From assembly GCF_003173595.1 (NCBI RefSeq), contig NZ_QGNZ01000001.1, forward strand, positions 744,001 to 808,000: DNA of 64,000 nucleotides, given 5' to 3'. The DNA comes from Pedobacter yonginensis. Lineage in GTDB: Bacteria; Bacteroidota; Bacteroidia; Sphingobacteriales; Sphingobacteriaceae. Shown here one piece after another: positions 45,582-54,137 of the stretch. Under the pieces are notes generated by a model. The model searched no databases and had not been told where the DNA came from. It saw only the letters and a list, made by a program, of their open reading frames with translations. How positions within the stretch are numbered: the stretch's first letter is position 1; the number at the start of each line of letters is the position of its first letter. Position numbers and translations under genes: made by a program.

Positions 45582-46388
45582 ATGAATATTGAGGCAGATA
45601 AGATAGACTACTTCTATAACAAGGCATACGAGTGGATTATAGCAAAAGGGCCATCCATTATAATGGGCTTTGTGCTGCTTTTCGTAGGGCTTTGGCTCAT
45701 TAAAATTATTGGAAGATGGTTACAATCTGGAATGCATCGAAGGGATGTGAACCCATCATTAAGGCCATTTCTAAGCAGTTTAATTGTTATCACCTTACGC
45801 ATATTCTTGGTATTAACCGTAATGCCGATGATTGGCATTCAATTAACCTTCTTAACGGTGTTAATTGGTGGTATTGGCGTAGCTGCCGGTTTGGCGCTAT
45901 CTGGTACCTTGCAAAACTTTGCAAGTGGCGTACTCATTTTATTACTCAAACCGTTTATAGTGGGCGATAACATCATTGCTCAAGGTCAAGAGGGAACAGT
46001 AAGTTCGATACAAATATTCTACACCATAGTCAATACATTTGATAATCGCACTGTGGTTATTCCAAACAGCAAATTATCAAACGAAGTCATTATAAATATC
46101 AGTCGACAGGGAAGCAGAAGGCTAGATATCGAAATGAAATTTAGCTACGGAATTGATTATGAACAAATTGCAACAATATTTAATAAAACAGCAGACGAAT
46201 TTAAAAATTGTTTAAAAACGCCAGAACGAAGAATAGGAGTTTCCAGTTTAGAAGATAGCGGTTTTAAAGTGGCATTAAATATTTGGGTAAAAGCACATGG
46301 GTTTATGGATACCAAGCTTGCCTTTCAAAAAGCTTTTATGGAAAATTTAAAATCTGGAGGTATAAAACTGCCGGGAATGACGGATTAA
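45582..46388 (+). CDS. mscS: Small-conductance mechanosensitive channel
   Basis: 268 residues. Three N-terminal helices are present: PSIIMGFVLLFVGLWLIKII, then FLSSLIVITLRIFLVLTVMP, then the pore helix with the Gly/Ala packing pattern GGIGVAAGLALSGTLQNFAS. The MscS beta domain follows (KPFIVGDNIIAQGQEGTVSS, RTVVIPNSKLSNEVIINIS), then the cytoplasmic alpha/beta domain. It opens under membrane tension to release osmolytes during hypo-osmotic shock. It overlaps the convergent response regulator gene by 4 bases. Confidence 0.95.
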   Translation: MNIEADKIDYFYNKAYEWIIAKGPSIIMGFVLLFVGLWLIKIIGRWLQSGMHRRDVNPSLRPFLSSLIVITLRIFLVLTVMPMIGIQLTFLTVLIGGIGVAAGLALSGTLQNFASGVLILLLKPFIVGDNIIAQGQEGTVSSIQIFYTIVNTFDNRTVVIPNSKLSNEVIINISRQGSRRLDIEMKFSYGIDYEQIATIFNKTADEFKNCLKTPERRIGVSSLEDSGFKVALNIWVKAHGFMDTKLAFQKAFMENLKSGGIKLPGMTD

Positions 46389-46762
46389 TTTTCTGATTTC
46401 TTCAAAAGTGCATAAATTTTGTCCATTAACTCATCAATGTTAAAAGGCTTAGCCATAAAATCATCCGCTTCAACACCATCAAGCATGTAATTGGTAGCAT
46501 TATATCGAGCAGAAATCATTAGGGCCGGAATATGTTTAGTCGCATCCGTTTCCTTTAGTTCCTTTAGCAATACCCGTCCATCAATATCCGGAAGCATAAT
46601 GTCCATAATGATAACGCTAGGCTCAAATTCTAGAACATGATCTATAAAATTTACACCTTTGTTTAATCCAGAAACATTAAAAGCTTCGCTTTCTAATATG
46701 AGCGTAATTACATCAAGGATTGCATGATTATCTTCGATAACCAAAATGTTTTTCTTTGCCAA
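46385..46762 (-). CDS. Single-domain response regulator
   Basis: 125 residues, receiver only. The acidic pocket is in ILVIEDNHAI, the phosphoacceptor Asp in VIIMDIMLPDIDG, Ser/Thr in ALMISARYN and the conserved Lys in DFMAKPFNIDEL. With no output domain it probably acts by protein contact or phosphotransfer. It is divergent from the bacteriophytochrome gene, which makes that kinase a possible partner. Confidence 0.92.
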   Translation of the reverse strand: MAKKNILVIEDNHAILDVITLILESEAFNVSGLNKGVNFIDHVLEFEPSVIIMDIMLPDIDGRVLLKELKETDATKHIPALMISARYNATNYMLDGVEADDFMAKPFNIDELMDKIYALLKKSEN

Positions 46763-46907
46763 TTGGGATAATGAATTAAAATTTTAACAAATATATAATA
46801 AATAATAAATCGAAAAACCCAATTCAGTAAAATATAAAATTTCTAAAAGGCGAACTTATTTTGCCAATTAAAAAAATCTGATATTTTTGCAAAACCCTAT
46901 ATTTTTT

Positions 46908-49121
46908 ATGAATAATTTTTCTGTAAACTTAACCAATTGCGATAAAGAGCCAATTCACATTCCCGGCAAAATACAATCACATGGTTTTTTAATTGCCGTG
47001 AATAAATCGGATCTTAAAATCTCTTACATCAGTGAGAATGTTGGTTTATTTATAAAAGAAAGCGCAAAAAATTTATTAGATCAACCATTATCCAGTTTAA
47101 ATCATTTTCTGAATCAGGATGCATCTGAATTTAATATTGAAGATTTACTAAAGCTTGGTGCCATAAAAAAGAGTTTCGATTCGATTAGTCCTTATCTTTT
47201 AGACATCGGTGGAAAACCTTACTATTTAATCATTTCACCATCAAACAACTTTTGGTTGTTGGAATTTGAACCTGCTACTTTACAATACGACATTCAAAGC
47301 TCAATTGGTCGCTCGGCTTCAGCTATGCTCAAAGGGAAAACTGTATCTGCCTTATTAAAAGGAGCAGCCATTGAGGTAAAAAAGCTTATTAATTATGATC
47401 GAATTATGATTTATAAGTTTTTAGATGATGGCCATGGAGAAGTCGTTGCTGAAGAAAAAGAAGACAACTTGGAACCTTTTTTTGGTTTGCATTATCCAGC
47501 AACAGATATTCCGCAACAGGCTAGGGCCCTTTATAAGCTGAATTTAACCCGCTTAATAGCCGATGTAAATACCGAAGATGCCCCAATTGTTACCTTTAAT
47601 GAAAACGAACCATTAGATTTAACCAATGGAAGTTTAAGGGCAGTTTCGCCTATTCACATACAATATTTAAAAAATATGGGTGTGTATTCCAGCTTCAGTA
47701 TTTCATTAATTTCTCATGGCGAATTGTGGGGTTTAATTGCTTGCCATAATTACAGCCCGAAATTTATCGATTATCGAGCACGTGAAGGCTCTAAACTGAT
47801 TGGGCAAATTTTGTCATCCGCACTAGAATATAGACAAGAAGAAGAGGATTTAGAATTTGTTGAGAAATTTAAGAATATCAACACCAGCCTTTCTAATTAC
47901 CTTGCTAAAGACAAAACTTTAATTGAAGCCCTCACCGGGCATAGCGAAACCATCTTAGAACTCACCCAAGCTTCTGGCGTAGCCATTATCTTTGAAGGTA
48001 AGCTATACACCCTTGGCGCCACCCCGCAAGAAGATGATATACTTCAGTTAGCAAGCTGGTTGAAGAAAAATAGCGACGAAACGATTTACTATACGCATCG
48101 ACTATCCGAAATCTATACCCCCGCAAAAAAATACAAAAATATCGCCTCAGGAATTTTGGCCTGTACCATTAGTAAAAACCCTGATGAATTTATCATTTGG
48201 TTTAAGCCAGAGCAAATTTCGACCGTAAATTGGGCAGGGAATCCAAATAAACCCGTTGAAGAATCAGAAAATGGTCTATTAACCCTGTCACCAAGGAAAT
48301 CTTTTGAAACCTGGGCGCAAATTGTAAACAATACGTCCGAAAGATGGAAACCTGAAGAAGTGGCTTCGGTTTTAAGGATTAGGGAGGTCATCATCTCTCA
48401 TATTAACAAGAAAGCAAACGAAATAAGGCTTTTAAATGAGAAACTCCAATCCGCTTATGAAGAGCTTGATACTTTCAGTTACACCATTTCCCACGACTTA
48501 AGAACACCATTAACATCCATCAAAACGTACACGGAACTTTTGCTCAAAAATAAAACTATTGATGATCAGGGGCGGAAAATGTTGGCAAGGATTTTAAATG
48601 GTGCAGAAAAAATGAACTTTCTGATCAAAGAAATTTTAAACCTAGCCCGAGTTGGCCGCTCAGAAATTGGTTTTGAAGTGGTAGATATGAAGCGACTCAT
48701 CCAAGAAACCAGTGCAGAAGTATGGTCGGCTTTTAAAGCAGACAATGCTGAATTGATTTTAGGGCAATTACCAGACCTGAAAGGCGATCGAACAATGATT
48801 GGGCAAGTGTTTACAAATTTGATTAGTAATGGCGTTAAATACTCATCAATGGTAGAAAAGCCTAAAATAGAGATTTCGGGATATGTAAATGACGACGAAA
48901 TTGTATATATGGTTAAAGATAACGGTATAGGAATTGATAACCGTTATTACGACAGGGTTTTTGAGTTGTTTAAACGCATGGACAATGTTAAGGAGATAGA
49001 AGGAACAGGAGTTGGCCTAGCAATAGTAAAAAGAGTTGTAGAAAAACACAACGGAAGAGTATGGTTTGAAAGCCAGTTAAATACAGGTTCCACTTTTTAT
49101 GTAGCTTTTGAAAATAAATAA
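46908..49121 (+). CDS. bphP: Bacteriophytochrome sensor histidine kinase
   Basis: 737 residues from ATG 46908; a TTG seven codons upstream is unlikely. PAS domain with the bilin-attachment Cys 11 in NLTNCDKEPIHIPGKIQSHG. GAF domain with PATDIPQQARALY and the chromophore-contacting His in LWGLIACHNYSPK. PHY domain with the tongue signature LSPRKSFETW. H-box SYTISHDLRTPLTS, then the ATPase domain with VFTNLISNGVKYSS, VKDNGIGIDNRYYD and GTGVGLAIVKRVVEKHNG. It senses red and far-red light through biliverdin and autophosphorylates. The response regulator gene follows with no gap, and a heme oxygenase to make biliverdin lies just beyond. Confidence 0.95.
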   Translation: MNNFSVNLTNCDKEPIHIPGKIQSHGFLIAVNKSDLKISYISENVGLFIKESAKNLLDQPLSSLNHFLNQDASEFNIEDLLKLGAIKKSFDSISPYLLDIGGKPYYLIISPSNNFWLLEFEPATLQYDIQSSIGRSASAMLKGKTVSALLKGAAIEVKKLINYDRIMIYKFLDDGHGEVVAEEKEDNLEPFFGLHYPATDIPQQARALYKLNLTRLIADVNTEDAPIVTFNENEPLDLTNGSLRAVSPIHIQYLKNMGVYSSFSISLISHGELWGLIACHNYSPKFIDYRAREGSKLIGQILSSALEYRQEEEDLEFVEKFKNINTSLSNYLAKDKTLIEALTGHSETILELTQASGVAIIFEGKLYTLGATPQEDDILQLASWLKKNSDETIYYTHRLSEIYTPAKKYKNIASGILACTISKNPDEFIIWFKPEQISTVNWAGNPNKPVEESENGLLTLSPRKSFETWAQIVNNTSERWKPEEVASVLRIREVIISHINKKANEIRLLNEKLQSAYEELDTFSYTISHDLRTPLTSIKTYTELLLKNKTIDDQGRKMLARILNGAEKMNFLIKEILNLARVGRSEIGFEVVDMKRLIQETSAEVWSAFKADNAELILGQLPDLKGDRTMIGQVFTNLISNGVKYSSMVEKPKIEISGYVNDDEIVYMVKDNGIGIDNRYYDRVFELFKRMDNVKEIEGTGVGLAIVKRVVEKHNGRVWFESQLNTGSTFYVAFENK

Positions 49122-49541
49122 ATGAAAACGCCGGATATATTTTACGTTGAAGATGATATCGATTATGCATTTTTTATGCAGAGCGCGGTACAAGAGGTGA
49201 AGGATTCTTTAAATTTAACCATCGTTGAAGATGGGGCAGAGGCATTGCTTAAACTGCAACGCTTTGCCGAAAGTAAAACCAAACCAAAATTAATTTTATT
49301 GGATTTAAACCTACCAGGCTTATCTGGCCTTGATCTATTAAAGTTTATAAGAGATATTCCTTATTTAAAATCTATCCCAGTAATCTTGTTTTCAACATCA
49401 GATAATCCCGATGATGTGAAAGCTTCGATGGAATTTGGAGCGAATGCTTATCTAACCAAACCAGATGGTTACGATAATTTAGTCAAATGCGTACATTCTG
49501 TACACGATTTCTGGTTTAATCAACACTTGCGGTTAAATTAA
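49122..49541 (+). CDS. Rcp1-type response regulator of the phytochrome kinase
   Basis: 139 residues, single receiver domain of the Rcp1/phytochrome-associated type. The acidic pair is in IFYVEDDIDYAFF, the phosphoacceptor Asp in LILLDLNLPGLSG, Ser/Thr in VILFSTSDNPDD and the Lys in AYLTKPDGYDN. It starts at the base after the bphP stop codon, so it is the cognate partner. No output domain. Confidence 0.93.
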   Translation: MKTPDIFYVEDDIDYAFFMQSAVQEVKDSLNLTIVEDGAEALLKLQRFAESKTKPKLILLDLNLPGLSGLDLLKFIRDIPYLKSIPVILFSTSDNPDDVKASMEFGANAYLTKPDGYDNLVKCVHSVHDFWFNQHLRLN

Positions 49542-49557
49542 TAACATAAAATAGATA

Positions 49558-49590
49558 AGAGATTCGGATTTTAAATTCGAATCTTTTCTT
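49558..49590 (+). terminator. Hairpin terminator between the regulator and heme oxygenase genes
   Basis: AGATTCGxATTT pairs with AAATTCGAATCT across 49560-49583 and TTTTCTTTTT follows. The heme oxygenase may be expressed partly by read-through or from its own promoter. Confidence 0.7.
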
Positions 49591-49623
49591 TTTCCCCCCT
49601 TTTTATTTACACAATACCAATTT

Positions 49624-50208
49624 ATGATTGCCAATATATTAAGAACAGAAACGGCCGATAAGCACAAGGAACTGGAATCTTTAATGTTTGTTGATGAAAT
49701 TATGAACAAATCATTAACAATAGAAGCCTATAAAAAGCTGCTCACCATCAATTACATCATTCACCAGAAACTTGAAAACAAACTGGCTAACATGCTCGAT
49801 GTAGATGTTGCCAATAAACTTCAAATGGCCGACAGATTGAAACTCAATGCACTGGAAAAAGATTTGGAATATTGGGGCATAGACAGATTTACCCTGCCTG
49901 AATTGAATTTCGATTTATTTGTTCCAGATAAAACAACACCAGCAGTTTTAGGCGCATTATATGTGTTAGAAGGGGCTACACTGGGTGGAAACGTAATTAA
50001 AAAGCAAATTCTCGCCAATACGAATTTTCAACATTCAGAAAACGGGCTACATTATTACGGCGTTTATGGCGATGAACTGGGCTCCAAATGGAAAAGTTTT
50101 GTTTCGGTTTTAAATGAGACTGTGCAGGAAGCAGATCCAGAAGCTTGCATTAACAGCGCCAACAACACATTTGATAATTTAATTAAGCTATCAAGACAGC
50201 TCCACTAA
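49624..50208 (+). CDS. bphO: Biliverdin-producing heme oxygenase
   Basis: 194 residues, all-helical. The proximal His is in ETADKHKELESLMF and the distal-helix signature is LGALYVLEGATLGGNVIKKQ, as in BphO-type heme oxygenases. It opens heme to biliverdin, iron and CO, supplying the chromophore of the phytochrome encoded two genes upstream. An iron-recovery role is the alternative, but the position favours chromophore supply. Confidence 0.88.
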   Translation: MIANILRTETADKHKELESLMFVDEIMNKSLTIEAYKKLLTINYIIHQKLENKLANMLDVDVANKLQMADRLKLNALEKDLEYWGIDRFTLPELNFDLFVPDKTTPAVLGALYVLEGATLGGNVIKKQILANTNFQHSENGLHYYGVYGDELGSKWKSFVSVLNETVQEADPEACINSANNTFDNLIKLSRQLH

Positions 50209-50282
50209 ACACGAATGATTTTTGTATTATTTAATTTACAATATTAAAAAAAATACCATTAAAATAGTGTCAGGGCGTTTTT

Positions 50283-50299
50283 TTGGCACTCAAAATGTG
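50283..50299 (+). promoter_or_regulatory. Candidate sigma-54-like promoter upstream of the Hc1-like gene
   Basis: TTGGCAC is followed by five bases and ATGTG, so GG and GT are separated by exactly 10 bases, as in -24/-12 promoters (consensus TTGGCACnnnnnTTGC). The -12 GC is GT here. The same layout recurs at 54077. It lies 104 bases before the ATG. Confidence 0.4.
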
Positions 50300-50402
50300 C
50301 AAAACTTATTGCAAATAAATAATTTCTTTCTGTTGTTAATTGAGCGTAAATATGTATAATTGACAAAATAAATTTTTTAAACCTTAAAAACATCAATTAG
50401 CG

Positions 50403-50582
50403 ATGGAAAAATTCTCAAAAGTTAAAGCTGCTGTTGCTGCGATTGAAGCAGATGTAGAAAAATTTTATAATGCTGGCAATGCAGCTGCTGGTACTCGTGT
50501 GCGTAAAGCAATGCAAGATCTTAAAGTTTTAGCACAAGAAATCCGTGCAGAAGTAACTGAAAAGAAAAATACTGGCAAATAA
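50403..50582 (+). CDS. Histone H1-like (Hc1-type) small DNA-binding protein
   Basis: 59 residues: MEKFSKVKAAVAAIEADVEK, then FYNAGNAAAGTRVRKAMQDL and KVLAQEIRAEVTEKKNTGK. The Ala/Lys-rich helix and the GTRVRKAMQDLK block are typical of the Hc1-like proteins common in Bacteroidota. These are thought to bind and compact DNA, by analogy with chlamydial Hc1. A strong terminator follows 14 bases after the stop. Monocistronic and probably abundant. Confidence 0.85.
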   Translation: MEKFSKVKAAVAAIEADVEKFYNAGNAAAGTRVRKAMQDLKVLAQEIRAEVTEKKNTGK

Positions 50583-50596
50583 TATTCGCGAGTAAG

Positions 50597-50631
50597 AAAA
50601 AAAGGGTTTCGGTATGCCGAAACCCTTTTTT
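50597..50631 (+). terminator. Strong terminator after the Hc1-like gene
   Basis: AAAAAGGGTTTCGG pairs with CCGAAACCCTTTTT across 50599-50630, with a four-base loop and a T run. Confidence 0.88.
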
Positions 50632-50716
50632 GCATTTTACAGGATTCTGTAATATATCACTGCAAAGCAGCTAAATTTAAGTTCCTATTCGTAGATTGGC
50701 CAAAATTTTCCAATCC

Positions 50717-51808
50717 ATGTTAATCATTTATATTGTTGTTGCGCTTATAACTATCTTTCTCATAGTAACAAACTTACCTGTTTTCGGAGCCTTACCAAAA
50801 GGCGAGCGGCTTAACAAGATAAGAAGCCTTCCTAACTACCGCGATGGGGCCATTCAAAACTTATCGGCTACGCCAATGCAACCAGAAGGCGTCAGTATTT
50901 TTACAATCTTAAATGCCTTCTTCTTTAAAAAACATCCAAATAGGACTCCCAAACATCCATTGGAGTTTGTTAAACCATCCTTAACTGAAAAACAAATATC
51001 TACCAATCCAGAAATCATTTGGTTCGGTCACTCCTCTTATTTATTGAAAATTAATGGACAGAGAATTTTGGTCGACCCAGTTTTTAGTAAAACACCCTCT
51101 CCTTTTTCTTTTATTGGGAGCAAGGCTTTTCCAGGTACAGATATAATAAAAGCTTCTGATTTTGAGGATATTGATGTTTTGTTAATTACCCACGATCATT
51201 ACGATCATCTAGATTATCAAAGCATCCTAACGGTTGCGCCCCATAGCAAACAGATTGTTACCTCTTTAGGCGTGGGCGCTCACTTAGAGAAGTGGGGCAT
51301 TCCCAAAACTAAAATCCACGAGCTCGCATGGTATCAAGACGTATCCATTTCAACTGGGTTAAATTTCACTGCATTACCAGCAAGGCATTTCACAGGGAGA
51401 AAGTTTAAAAGAAATCAAACCGCATGGTCTGCTTTCCTTTTAAAAACAGATCAACACAAAATTTTCCTAGGTGGAGATTCAGGATACGACAGTCATTTTA
51501 AGTCAATAGGGGAAACTTATGGCCCCTTTGATTTGGCACTTTTAGAATGCGGACAATACAATGCGTATTGGCCCTATATCCACATGTTTCCTGAAGAAGT
51601 GGTGCAGGCAGCAAAAGATTTAAAAGCTCGAGTGCTTATGCCCATACATTGGGGAAAGTTTAGTTTAGCCATGCACCCATGGAATGAACCCATTAACAGG
51701 GTAGTAGCAGAAGCCGAAAAACAACAATTCCCAATAGTAACCCCCAAACTTGGTGAAACGTTCGTTTTGAATCAGAATTACCCAGTTCAAAAGTGGTGGC
51801 AAGCTTAA
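50717..51808 (+). CDS. Membrane-anchored MBL-fold metallohydrolase (NAPE-PLD/UlaG-like)
   Basis: 363 residues from ATG 50717; a TTG 21 bases upstream is less likely. The N-terminal helix LIIYIVVALITIFLIVTNL anchors it in the membrane. The lactamase-type fold has IIWFGHSSYLLKINGQRILV, the metal motif THDHYDHLDY, ALPARHFTGR, FLGGDSGYDSHF and MPIHWGKFSLAMHPW, which match the NAPE-phospholipase D-like branch. That branch cleaves phosphodiester bonds in N-acyl phospholipids. The actual substrate here is unknown. Confidence 0.87.
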   Translation: MLIIYIVVALITIFLIVTNLPVFGALPKGERLNKIRSLPNYRDGAIQNLSATPMQPEGVSIFTILNAFFFKKHPNRTPKHPLEFVKPSLTEKQISTNPEIIWFGHSSYLLKINGQRILVDPVFSKTPSPFSFIGSKAFPGTDIIKASDFEDIDVLLITHDHYDHLDYQSILTVAPHSKQIVTSLGVGAHLEKWGIPKTKIHELAWYQDVSISTGLNFTALPARHFTGRKFKRNQTAWSAFLLKTDQHKIFLGGDSGYDSHFKSIGETYGPFDLALLECGQYNAYWPYIHMFPEEVVQAAKDLKARVLMPIHWGKFSLAMHPWNEPINRVVAEAEKQQFPIVTPKLGETFVLNQNYPVQKWWQA

Positions 51809-51864
51809 CATAATTTAAACAATACAAGTGTTACGGTGTTTAATCGATATACAAAAAATCAATT

Positions 51865-52227
51865 ATGAAAACAGACCTTGTAGAAATTTTTCAAACCATT
51901 AGAGCCAGTTTACAGCCTTACGCAACACGAGGATATACCGTGCATGAGAATTCAGAAACAGGTTACGATTTGTATAGCGAAAAAAATGTAGAAACAGAGG
52001 GTGAGAAAATTACCGAACGTTTCTTTGCAGGGATTTATATCAATGGGAGCCAGGTTGAGGTGCAATTTAACACCACTGAATTTGAATCTTCTAGCCAAAA
52101 TCTAGAAAGGTATGGAGATCATAAAGAGGGTTTATCCATTACTGAACTTGATGAGGAAAAGCTGAAAGAGATTGAGGTGCTAATCGAAATTATCCATACA
52201 AACTTCAAAGAAAAACAATGGATTTAA
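51865..52227 (+). CDS. Conserved hypothetical acidic protein
   Basis: 120 residues, soluble, acidic (for example YDLYSEKNVETEGEKITERF). A pattern of helix, beta sheet and C-terminal helix (EIEVLIEIIHTNFKEKQ) suggests a compact alpha/beta fold. I know no family and see no motif. A GC-rich-stem hairpin follows (52251-52274). Confidence 0.65.
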   Translation: MKTDLVEIFQTIRASLQPYATRGYTVHENSETGYDLYSEKNVETEGEKITERFFAGIYINGSQVEVQFNTTEFESSSQNLERYGDHKEGLSITELDEEKLKEIEVLIEIIHTNFKEKQWI

Positions 52228-52250
52228 CATTCGGTTGATTAAATTTGCAT

Positions 52251-52274
52251 CGGCTTTGATATTTTTCAAAGCCG
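52251..52274 (+). terminator. Hairpin upstream of the TTG-started gene
   Basis: CGGCTTTGA (52251-52259) pairs perfectly with TCAAAGCCG (52266-52274). It has only a short T run downstream and lies 14 bases before the next start, so it may terminate the previous gene or hinder initiation of the next. Confidence 0.5.
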
Positions 52275-52287
52275 CAATTTAAACTGA

Positions 52288-53085
52288 TTGAATAAGTCCA
52301 TTTCAAAAAAAATAAATCCATCCAAAAGTTGGCCCAATCAGCTTTTATCTTCACTCTCCGAGCATGGAATCTATTTTATTGAAATACCCGATACTGAATA
52401 TCATTTGTTTCAAGCTGAAGGAGTGATTTTAAATCTCATCAATTTAGAAAACCCACATGCTCCTCAAGATTTGATTACCCTTCAAGCACATTACGCCAAC
52501 AAGGGCATTAAGCTCATACATTTATGGGAAGATGTTTGGTTGAGCAAAAGTACACAAGTGATCGCGCGACTGAAATCAATTTTGGGCGTGAATAGAAAAA
52601 TTCATGGTCGCCAAACGAAGATTGAAAAATTAACCAAACCCCTCGCAGAAAGCTTTCTCAATTCCAACCATCTTCAGGGTTACGTAAGCAGCCGATATAA
52701 GTTAGGGTTGTTTTTTAAAACAGAATTGGTTGCCGTGGCCACATTTTCAGCTTTGCGCAAAATGAATCATACTGAACATTACAAATCAGCCGAACTTATA
52801 CGTTTTGCTGTACAAGCTGGCTATTCCGTATCAGGCGGACTCAGTAAACTCATCTCCTCATTTCGCGAATCCCATCAGCCCAACGACTTAATGACATATG
52901 CTGATCGAGATTGGTCGGCAGGAGAGGCCTATCTCACCCTAGGTTTTGAATGCAAAAATTTCCTTGAACCACAGTTTTTCATCTTAAATGAAGATTATCA
53001 ACGGCAATTAGATAAGGCTGACAGCCAAAATAGTACCTTGCAAGTTTTTAATACAGGCAGCATAAAATATATATTGAAGTTTTAA
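52288..53085 (+). CDS. Hef-like/homing-endonuclease-associated hypothetical protein
   Basis: 265 residues. The frame opens right after a stop at 52285, and the first start is TTG 52288; no ATG occurs in the first half, so a TTG start is likely. The middle and C-terminal part (KIHGRQTKIEKL, FLNSNHLQGYVSSRYKLGLF, ELIRFAVQAGYSVSGGLSKL, DLMTYADRDWSAGEAYLTLGFE) follows a pattern I associate with phage and Hef-type homing endonuclease proteins, where a GNAT-like domain follows a nuclease part. The first 90 residues may be the nuclease part (LIHLWEDVWL). It ends exactly where miaA begins. Function unknown. Phage origin is an inference. Confidence 0.6.
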   Translation: MNKSISKKINPSKSWPNQLLSSLSEHGIYFIEIPDTEYHLFQAEGVILNLINLENPHAPQDLITLQAHYANKGIKLIHLWEDVWLSKSTQVIARLKSILGVNRKIHGRQTKIEKLTKPLAESFLNSNHLQGYVSSRYKLGLFFKTELVAVATFSALRKMNHTEHYKSAELIRFAVQAGYSVSGGLSKLISSFRESHQPNDLMTYADRDWSAGEAYLTLGFECKNFLEPQFFILNEDYQRQLDKADSQNSTLQVFNTGSIKYILKF

Positions 53086-54012
53086 ATGGCAGAGCATAAC
53101 CTAATCGTAATTTTAGGCGCAACCGCCTCGGGTAAAACAAAACTTGCTGTTTCTGTTGCAAAAGAACTCCATACTGAGATTATCAGTGGTGATAGCCGGC
53201 AAATTTTTAAACGCATGGATATTGGCACCGGAAAGGATTTATCGGAGTATAATATTGGCGGTGAAGATATACCCTACCATCTAATTGATATTCTTGAGCC
53301 GGGCGAACGTTACCATGTAGATGCCTTTAAAAATGATTTCTTTAATGCTTTTGAAGCCATTAGAGCAAAAGGCAAAGTTCCAATTTTGTGTGGAGGCACT
53401 GGTATGTACATTCACAGCATTTTACAAAACCAACCTTACACTGCCGTTCCTAAAAATGAATCGCTTAGAAATGAGTTGGATTTGATTTCAAAAGAAGATT
53501 TACTTCTTCAGCTTAAATCCGCAAACACTGCTGTAGATCTTACTAAAGTTGACATTTCTTCAAAGAAAAGAATCATCCGAGCGCTAGAGGTTGTAGCCTA
53601 TTTGAAACATCATACACTAAAGGAGGTAGAAAGGCCGCCACTAAAACCTCTTGTTTTCGGCCTTAGAAATGAAATTGATGTAACGACAGCTAAAATATCG
53701 AGTAGGTTGGATAAACGGTTCGAGGAAGGCATGATTCAAGAAGTGGAAAAGCTTTTGGAAGAAGGGGTTGCAGCCGAGGCGCTGATATATTACGGGTTGG
53801 AATATAAATTTATTGTTAACTATCTCCATGGTAATCTGACTTTTGCAGAACTTAAAGTTAGATTAGCAACAGCGATTTGCCAATATGCTAAGCGACAAAA
53901 CACCTTTTTTAGAAAAATGGAGAAAGATGGAATTACAATTAATTGGCTCGATGCTTCAACCACAAATAACCTTTTAAAACAAGCAATTATTCAAAAGGTT
54001 TTAGCTAAATAA
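53086..54012 (+). CDS. miaA: tRNA dimethylallyltransferase
   Basis: 308 residues. The P-loop is GATASGKTK (11-19). Further family blocks are ISGDSRQIFKRMDIGTGK, YHLIDILEPGERYHVDAF and ILCGGTGMYIHSIL. It adds a dimethylallyl group to A37 of tRNAs reading UNN codons. In the usual QxD/VYxxxDIGTAK context the enzyme has KRMDIGTGK here, as in other Bacteroidota. The start follows the previous stop codon directly, so translation may be coupled. Confidence 0.95.
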   Translation: MAEHNLIVILGATASGKTKLAVSVAKELHTEIISGDSRQIFKRMDIGTGKDLSEYNIGGEDIPYHLIDILEPGERYHVDAFKNDFFNAFEAIRAKGKVPILCGGTGMYIHSILQNQPYTAVPKNESLRNELDLISKEDLLLQLKSANTAVDLTKVDISSKKRIIRALEVVAYLKHHTLKEVERPPLKPLVFGLRNEIDVTTAKISSRLDKRFEEGMIQEVEKLLEEGVAAEALIYYGLEYKFIVNYLHGNLTFAELKVRLATAICQYAKRQNTFFRKMEKDGITINWLDASTTNNLLKQAIIQKVLAK

Positions 54013-54076
54013 ATATTGTTTTTTATGAGTTACATCTGACACAATAAAACGTTTTAAAAGTGCCAAAAAAGGCTAT

Positions 54077-54093
54077 TTGGCACATCTTTTGTA
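54077..54093 (+). promoter_or_regulatory. Candidate sigma-54-like promoter with overlapping dyad
   Basis: TTGGCAC plus five bases plus TTGTA, again with GG and GT 10 bases apart as at 50283. An inverted repeat GTGCCAAA (54060-54067) and TTTGGCAC (54076-54083) overlaps the -24 part and could be an operator. It lies 45 bases before the OMP start. Confidence 0.42.
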
Positions 54094-54137
54094 ATTGTGG
54101 CTGTATATTAGTTTAACTCAAAAAATAATATTTCAAA

